From positions 1-46,104 of the forward strand of contig JAILRB010000025.1 of NCBI GenBank assembly GCA_024698585.1: a stretch of 46,104 nucleotides of DNA. Reading direction: 5' to 3'. The stretch comes from Eubacterium sp. (GTDB lineage: Bacteria; Bacillota; Clostridia; Lachnospirales; Lachnospiraceae). The translations under genes were made by a program, and so were the position numbers. The notes under the pieces were generated by a model that was given only the letters and a program-made list of their open reading frames with translations, was not told where the DNA came from and searched no databases. Position 1 is the first letter of the stretch. Each line of letters begins with the position of its first letter. Shown one piece after another: positions 42,096-46,104 of this stretch.

Positions 42096-42545
42096 CTATT
42101 TCAGTAATTTTGCCAATTCATCCATAAAGGTATTCACGTCTTTAAACTCACGGTAAACCGATGCAAAACGAACATAGGCAACCTGATCTAAAGCCTTCAG
42201 ACGTTCCATGACCAATTCTCCGATCACTTCACTCTGAATTTCTTTTTGTTCCATATTAAAGATTGCATTTTCAACTTCTTCCACAGTTGAGACAATCTGG
42301 TCATAGGATACCGGACGTTTATGACAGGAACGTAAAATTCCAGCCTCAATCTTTCCTCGATCGTAAGGTTCTCTGATGTTTCCTTTTTTTATAACAATCA
42401 AAGGAATGCTTTCCACCTTTTCATAAGTTGTAAAACGTTTGGAACATTGTTCACACTGACGTCTTCTTCGAATCGCGTTATTATCCTCAGCCGGACGCGA
42501 ATCAATTACTTTCGTATCATCTGCTCCGCAATATGGACACTTCAT
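42096..42545 (-). CDS. nrdR: Transcriptional repressor NrdR
   Basis: 149 aa. Represses ribonucleotide reductase genes when its ATP-cone binds dATP. N-terminal zinc ribbon CPYCGADDTKVIDSRP...RRRRQCEQCSKRFTTYE with two CxxC pairs, then the ATP-cone (residues about 46-136; VIKKGNIREPYDRGKIEAGI). ATG 42545 follows AAAGGAGGA and gives the standard MKCPYC start; the frame is open further upstream but that extension is not conserved. Located after ylmC in the spoIIGA-sigE-sigG cluster, an order common in Clostridia. Confidence 0.96.
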   Translation of the reverse strand: MKCPYCGADDTKVIDSRPAEDNNAIRRRRQCEQCSKRFTTYEKVESIPLIVIKKGNIREPYDRGKIEAGILRSCHKRPVSYDQIVSTVEEVENAIFNMEQKEIQSEVIGELVMERLKALDQVAYVRFASVYREFKDVNTFMDELAKLLK

Positions 42546-42601
42546 TCGTCTTCCTCCTTTAGGTTCACATAAAACGATTATAAAAAATATTGCCCTATCG
42601 G

Positions 42602-42865
42602 TCAAGGTATTTTCACTTTTTGGCGAACCCTGTTTTCCTCTACTTCAACCAGGATAATATCCGGTCCCACCTGGGTAATACAGGAAATCGGAATCACATA
42701 TTCATAATCACTGCAAAAGAGTCCAAACCACTTTGATGGTGCAGTCACAATTAAAGCTCGGATTTCTCCGGAGCACAAATCAAATTCCAAATCACGGGCA
42801 CATCCAAGCACCCTACAGGAACAAGTATTAACAATTTCTTTTCTTTTTAAATCCTGAATTCTCAT
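42602..42865 (-). CDS. YlmC/YmxH family sporulation-associated protein
   Basis: 87-aa single PRC-barrel protein. Conserved start RIQDLKRKEIVNTCSCRVLG, then DLEFDLCSGEIRALIV and the WFGLFCSDYEYVIPISCITQVGPDIILV strand pair. Homologs are regularly found behind sigG in endospore formers; the molecular role is not established. I see no clear ribosome binding site before ATG 42865 (ATAAGATAAAATAAAA), so its translation may depend on upstream coupling, although sigG ends 31 nt away. Confidence 0.9.
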   Translation of the reverse strand: MRIQDLKRKEIVNTCSCRVLGCARDLEFDLCSGEIRALIVTAPSKWFGLFCSDYEYVIPISCITQVGPDIILVEVEENRVRQKVKIP

Positions 42866-42896
42866 TTTTATTTTATCTTATGCACAAATCCACTTT

Positions 42897-43673
42897 TTAG
42901 CGAATATAATTTTTCATTGTTTTCAATGCATTCTTTTCCAAACGACTGACCTGCGCCTGGGAAATACCAATTTCTTCCGCAATTTCCATCTGCGTTTTCC
43001 CATTAAAAAACCGCATATCGATAATTTTTCGTTCTCTTCCCGTCAGCTTGTTCAAAGCCTCTGACAGAACAATGCTTTCCACCCACTTTTCTTCCTTATT
43101 TTTCTTATCGCTAATCTGATCCATGACATAAAGGGTATCGCCCCCTTGCTCATACACCGGTTCAAAGAGGGATACCGGACTTTGGATGGCATCTAATGCG
43201 TAAGCCACATCCTCAACCTTCACCCCGATTTCCTCAGCGATTTCCTCCATGGTCGGCTCCCGATTCGTCGTCTTCGCAATACGCTCCCGACAGTAAATCG
43301 CCTTATAAGCAATATCCTTCACCGAACGACTTACTCGAATCGCCGCATTGTCTCTTAAGAATCTTTTCAGTTCCCCGGCAATCATCGGCACCGCATAGGT
43401 AGAAAATTTCACATTCAGCGTATCGTCGAAATTATCAATCGCCTTAATCAATCCCACGCAGCCAATCTGAAACAGGTCATCCATGTTTTCCTTGCTTCCG
43501 GAAAAGCGTTGTAAAATGCTTAGCACCAGTCGGAGATTTCCCTGAATATATCGTTCTCTCGCTTCCATATCCCCCTGCTTTATTTTTTCAAACAGTTCCT
43601 TCTTTTCCTCTTCTGAAAGTATCGGTAATTTGGAAGTGTTCACTCCACAAATTTCAACTTTATAAAGAGCCAT
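42897..43673 (-). CDS. sigG: Sporulation sigma factor SigG
   Basis: 258-aa late forespore sigma factor. The diagnostic N-terminal KVEICGVNTSKLPIL is present, then region 2 (NLRLVLSILQRFSGSKENMD, DLFQIGCVGLIKAIDNFD), region 3 and a region 4 helix-turn-helix (GKTQMEIAEEIGISQAQVSR). It drives forespore genes after engulfment. ATG 43673 was chosen because GGAGG lies 6 nt upstream and it restores the family N-terminus; an open extension reaches 43730. It follows sigE by 57 nt, and is likely also reached by readthrough from spoIIGA-sigE. Confidence 0.98.
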   Translation of the reverse strand: MALYKVEICGVNTSKLPILSEEEKKELFEKIKQGDMEARERYIQGNLRLVLSILQRFSGSKENMDDLFQIGCVGLIKAIDNFDDTLNVKFSTYAVPMIAGELKRFLRDNAAIRVSRSVKDIAYKAIYCRERIAKTTNREPTMEEIAEEIGVKVEDVAYALDAIQSPVSLFEPVYEQGGDTLYVMDQISDKKNKEEKWVESIVLSEALNKLTGRERKIIDMRFFNGKTQMEIAEEIGISQAQVSRLEKNALKTMKNYIR

Positions 43674-43730
43674 TGTTTTCCTCCAATCTATACTTCTATA
43701 GCATTGCCAAAACACCGGCTCTTTATTCAA

Positions 43731-44465
43731 TTATTCATATTTTAAAATTTCCCGTTTCAACCGCTTAATGATTTTCTTTTCCAGTCGCGAAATATAGGAT
43801 TGGGAAATTCCAAGCCTCTCCGCCACCTGCTTCTGAGTCAGTTCCTTTCCGTTCCGCTCGCTTAATCCATAACGCATTTCCACGATTTCACGTTCCCTGA
43901 CATTCAACTTTTCGATTGCCTTATAAAGCAATCGACGCTCCACCTCCGACTCCAAGTCCCTGGAAATCAAATCTTCATCTGTTCCAAGAATATCGGAGAG
44001 CAGCAATTCATTGCCATCCCAATCCACATTTAGCGGTTCATCAATGGAAACCTCCATTTTTACCTTGCTGTTTTTTCTTAAATACATTAAGATTTCATTC
44101 TCAATACATCTGGACGCATAGGTAGCCAGCTTGATATTCTTATCCGACTTAAAGGTGTTAATCCCTTTAATCAATCCAATGGTTCCAATGGAAATCAAGT
44201 CCTCCACGCCCACACCCGTATTATCGAATTTCTTTGCAATGTACACTACAAGCCGGAGATTATGTTCAATGAGTTTGCTCCTCGCTCCTGTATCCTGTTC
44301 TTCACAAAGCATCCGGATACATTCTGCTTCTTCCTCGGTTTCCAGTGGCGCCGGCAAAACATCATTTCCACCAATATACCTTAATTCTCCTGCGCCTGTT
44401 AAAATCCACCCTCTAAACACTCTCCATTTTTCTGTCCAAAACGTCCTTTCTTTTTCTGCAATCAT
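43731..44465 (-). CDS. sigE: Sporulation sigma factor SigE (pro-form)
   Basis: 244-aa early mother-cell sigma factor, made inactive and activated by SpoIIGA cleavage of its pro-sequence. The N-terminal segment to about residue 29 (rich in Trp and basic residues) precedes [13 protein letters not shown], so the pro-sequence is about the Bacillus length. Region 2 holds [20 protein letters not shown] and [17 protein letters not shown], region 4 ends [23 protein letters not shown] 44465 follows GGGGGAG by 6 nt; a TTG at 44486 is inside that site. The gene start overlaps the spoIIGA end by 53 nt in another frame. Confidence 0.97.
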   Translation of the reverse strand: MIAEKERTFWTEKWRVFRGWILTGAGELRYIGGNDVLPAPLETEEEAECIRMLCEEQDTGARSKLIEHNLRLVVYIAKKFDNTGVGVEDLISIGTIGLIKGINTFKSDKNIKLATYASRCIENEILMYLRKNSKVKMEVSIDEPLNVDWDGNELLLSDILGTDEDLISRDLESEVERRLLYKAIEKLNVREREIVEMRYGLSERNGKELTQKQVAERLGISQSYISRLEKKIIKRLKREILKYE

Positions 44466-45285
44466 ACGCAACTCCCCCTTCTTCAAAATATTTTGGATGC
44501 AAAATCATCTCATATCCACTGCTTCGCTCCCAGCCTCCATGATGTACCGCCACCGGAACGTTCTCATAAGCATTTCCGCAGACACTTAACCGTTCAGCCC
44601 AAAACCCCTGCAAGATTCCGTTTTCACGATCAATCGTGTTATATGGAATAAAGATAATTTTTTCAATTTCAATATCTTTGACACTGGCAGCACTTATCAC
44701 ACACGCCGGCTTTCCGGTTATCGGCTCCCGCAAGCAGTTGCCCGTATCACAAAGAGCCAATATTCTTTTCTTTGACTTTCCAACCAACAGTTCCACTGTT
44801 TCCACATGTTTTCGAATCTGCCAAGTCTGTTTCAGTCGCCCAATCAGACAGTAAAACATGCTCCCCACAATCAATGCCAATCCCACACACAGTTTTCCGT
44901 CGATTTCTCCCACCATACCGGTAGCCCGATACACTCCTCTTCGTTTATTCTGCAAATCCGCTACAACCACCAGCATTCCACACAGAAAAAACATTCCCAT
45001 ATATAAAGAAATCACCCGGGATAAATGCCTTTGAATCCCCCTCCATTTCAGACTGATTACCACCAGAACCTGTCCCATAACCCAATAGGTCAATATCCAT
45101 TGCACCAGCTCTACAACATTCAGCACCTCCATTACAACTGCGTATATCCCGCCAATAACGGAAGCCAAACAGCAATACCGGATTCCTTTTTCATCCTGTT
45201 CCCAAATCCGGAGGATCCATAAAACAAGAAAATCCATCAGCATATTAAACGCAAAATACACATCCAAATAAATATAACAAACCAT
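44413..45285 (-). CDS. spoIIGA: Sigma-E processing peptidase SpoIIGA
   Basis: 290-aa membrane aspartic protease that cleaves pro-SigE at the sporulation septum. The first about 150 residues form five hydrophobic segments ([20 protein letters not shown] at the start); the cytosolic half carries the catalytic [16 protein letters not shown] with Asp near 176, and later IPYNTI and a conserved terminal AYDCRKRK-like region. It acts as a dimer, one Asp from each subunit. ATG 45285 follows AGGAG. Its substrate gene sigE begins inside its 3' end, ensuring coupled synthesis. A TATAAT at the start of the leader, and 0A-box-like sequence upstream, fit Spo0A control as in Bacillus. Confidence 0.95.
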   Translation of the reverse strand: MVCYIYLDVYFAFNMLMDFLVLWILRIWEQDEKGIRYCCLASVIGGIYAVVMEVLNVVELVQWILTYWVMGQVLVVISLKWRGIQRHLSRVISLYMGMFFLCGMLVVVADLQNKRRGVYRATGMVGEIDGKLCVGLALIVGSMFYCLIGRLKQTWQIRKHVETVELLVGKSKKRILALCDTGNCLREPITGKPACVISAASVKDIEIEKIIFIPYNTIDRENGILQGFWAERLSVCGNAYENVPVAVHHGGWERSSGYEMILHPKYFEEGGVAYDCRKRKDVLDRKMESV

Positions 45286-45321
45286 TCCCTTCTCCTTGTG
45301 ATTTATTATATTTTTTTCCGT

Positions 45322-45354
45322 AAAAAAAGTCCGTCGAAAAAAGTTCCGACGGAC
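45322..45354 (-). terminator. Terminator before spoIIGA, containing 0A-like boxes
   Basis: GTCCGTCGGAA pairs with TTTCGACGGAC (one G-U or mismatch near the loop), then seven T on the minus strand. The stem halves contain GTCGAA/TTCGAC, close to the Spo0A box, about 25 bp before a TATAAT at 45305-45311 vicinity. Confidence 0.75.
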
Positions 45355-45382
45355 AATATTTTCTATTCAGTTTTTTAGAAGA

Positions 45383-45438
45383 GGCGTCACCGGCATTTCA
45401 CCGGTGACCTTTTCCCTTGGGAGTTTTCAGCCCCAAGG
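45383..45438 (-). other. Pair of GC-rich hairpins, possible structured RNA
   Basis: Two stems side by side: CCTTGGG with CCCAAGG (45415-45438) and GTCACCGG with CCGGTGAC (45386-45408, 8 bp, loop of seven). They lie between a small secreted protein gene and the terminator before spoIIGA. I do not recognise a riboswitch class. A short minus-strand reading frame runs through both hairpins to a TGA inside the second, so a remnant coding element is an alternative. Confidence 0.5.
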
Positions 45439-45509
45439 CTTCCATACATTCCCCCGTGCTTTCACACATTTTGTCCCACCAATTTATCAATCAAAAACTT
45501 GTAAGCTAA

Positions 45510-45965
45510 TTAATTGTAGACAACGTTTGATGACCACTTTTCAGCAGTTTCTATAACAGTGCCTGCACTGTTATAAATCCGAACTTCGACCTTGATTTTG
45601 TACGTATACCCCTTCGAAACATTAGTTGATTTGGTCAAAGATTTAACTCCTGTTCCCGAAAAACTTTGTGCCCAGGACTTGATTTTCGTGTACGCACCAG
45701 ACGAAGAACTCTTGTAAAGATGAATATACAATCTACTGTCGTAATTCTTTTTCATAGTTACCGTACCCGTACAAACCGCCAAACCAGAACTGTTTATGGT
45801 CAATCCTGCTGAAATAAGTGAGAGATTGGTATATCTTAATGAAATTTCATCATCACTTGCCACTTCGCCTCCATCTGCCTTGACTAGTTCATACGGACTA
45901 ATTACTAAAATTGTAATCATCAATAAAATAGTTAGTAGTTTCTTCAAGTTTTGCCTCATAAGCAT
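45510..45965 (-). CDS. Small secreted protein, DUF6147-like
   Basis: 151 aa (149 from the second Met). Signal peptide KLLTILLMITILVISPYELVKA followed by a charged stretch GGEVASDDEISLRYTNLS and a beta-rich domain with alternating Ser/Thr/Tyr (LTINSSGLAVCTGTVTM, KIKSWAQSFSGTG, VSKGYTYKIKVEVRIYNSAG). This layout resembles short secreted Firmicute proteins grouped as DUF6147; function unknown. No good ribosome binding site is visible before either ATG. Its 3' end is followed by the GC-rich hairpins. It is not part of the sporulation operon by any sequence sign. Confidence 0.65.
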   Translation of the reverse strand: MLMRQNLKKLLTILLMITILVISPYELVKADGGEVASDDEISLRYTNLSLISAGLTINSSGLAVCTGTVTMKKNYDSRLYIHLYKSSSSGAYTKIKSWAQSFSGTGVKSLTKSTNVSKGYTYKIKVEVRIYNSAGTVIETAEKWSSNVVYN

Positions 45966-45997
45966 GCAATGTCATTAAGTTAAGATGACAAAATTAA

Positions 45998-46034
45998 GAT
46001 CTCAGTATTAGAAATAATACTGGGGTCTTTTTTT
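45998..46034 (+). terminator. Strong plus-strand terminator without an assigned gene
   Basis: A 13-bp stem (GATCTCAGTATTA with TAATACTGGGGTC) closed by a GAAA tetraloop, then seven T on the plus strand. There is no plus-strand gene before it; transcription would come from antisense to the small secreted protein gene or from a small RNA. Confidence 0.7.
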
Positions 46035-46074
46035 CAAAAAAAGGTTGACAGAAATTCAAAATTGTGCGGCCGCT

Positions 46075-46104
46075 TTCGCTATTGAATGATAATGAAGTAG
46101 CGAA
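46075..46104. repeat. Inverted repeat at the window edge
   Basis: TTCGCTA and TAGCGAA, exact complements, are separated by 16 nt and end at the last base of the window. A TTGACA at 46044-46049 lies nearby but has no -10 at proper distance. Confidence 0.4.

Noticed and set aside
43674-43730. Own sigma-G/sigma-F promoter for sigG
   Set aside because: TGAATA is present at 43724-43729, but the -10 at proper spacing (CAATGC) is a poor match; not reported as a feature.
45361-45490. c-di-GMP, cobalamin or other known riboswitch before spoIIGA
   Set aside because: I compared core motifs from memory and found only fragments such as GACGCC...CTAA; not enough to name a class.

Overview
The window looks like a low-GC, spore-forming Clostridia chromosome, most likely a gut-type Lachnospiraceae. 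It carries SigE, SigG and SpoIIGA, a GSIII-type glutamine synthetase, AddAB, minimal Suf proteins, an L-box before dapA and tmRNA. Ribosome binding sites are strong (AGGAGG) and sigma-A promoters are near consensus. Almost every gene is on the minus strand; only aroE and one small membrane protein gene are on the plus strand. No taxon was confirmed by search.

Layout. 0-6.4 kb: tmRNA, then a glutamine/nitrogen block made of purF, an Amt-PII fusion and glnN. Each of these three genes is preceded by an intrinsic terminator whose 5' arm can refold into a small hairpin with a loop of the form AANGRC closed by C-G. 6.4-13 kb: trxA/trxB, an array of 62-bp repeats, an M18 aminopeptidase, a Nudix hydrolase, a Csp-like subtilase and a secreted leucine-rich-repeat protein. 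13-23 kb: an overlapping operon addB-addA-ldcA-sufC-sufB. 23-28.8 kb: a membrane-anchored FMN-binding-like protein, glutamine-dependent NAD synthetase, an amidase with a SPOR domain behind a sigma-K-like promoter, a small lipoprotein, and dapA-dapB under a lysine riboswitch.

28.7-38.2 kb is the accessory core. Six secreted proteins lie here: three paralogous GH128-like glycoside hydrolases (predicted beta-1,3-glucanases) and three carbohydrate-binding-like proteins. Five of the six end in the same very basic fibronectin-III-like domain finishing in a W/Y-S-K...VKxK tail. A gene for a double-OB-fold SSB-like protein sits among them, preceded by a cluster of Spo0A-box-like sites. I read this as an extracellular beta-glucan (or self-polysaccharide) degradation and binding locus that has no transporter inside the window.

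38.5-46.1 kb: efp, a bifunctional AroD-AroK fusion divergent from aroE (three consecutive shikimate steps), then the sporulation cluster spoIIGA-sigE-sigG-ylmC-nrdR-yqeG. Upstream of spoIIGA is a pair of GC-rich hairpins of no class I recognise, followed by a terminator. A small secreted protein gene and an unexplained plus-strand terminator lie near the right edge.
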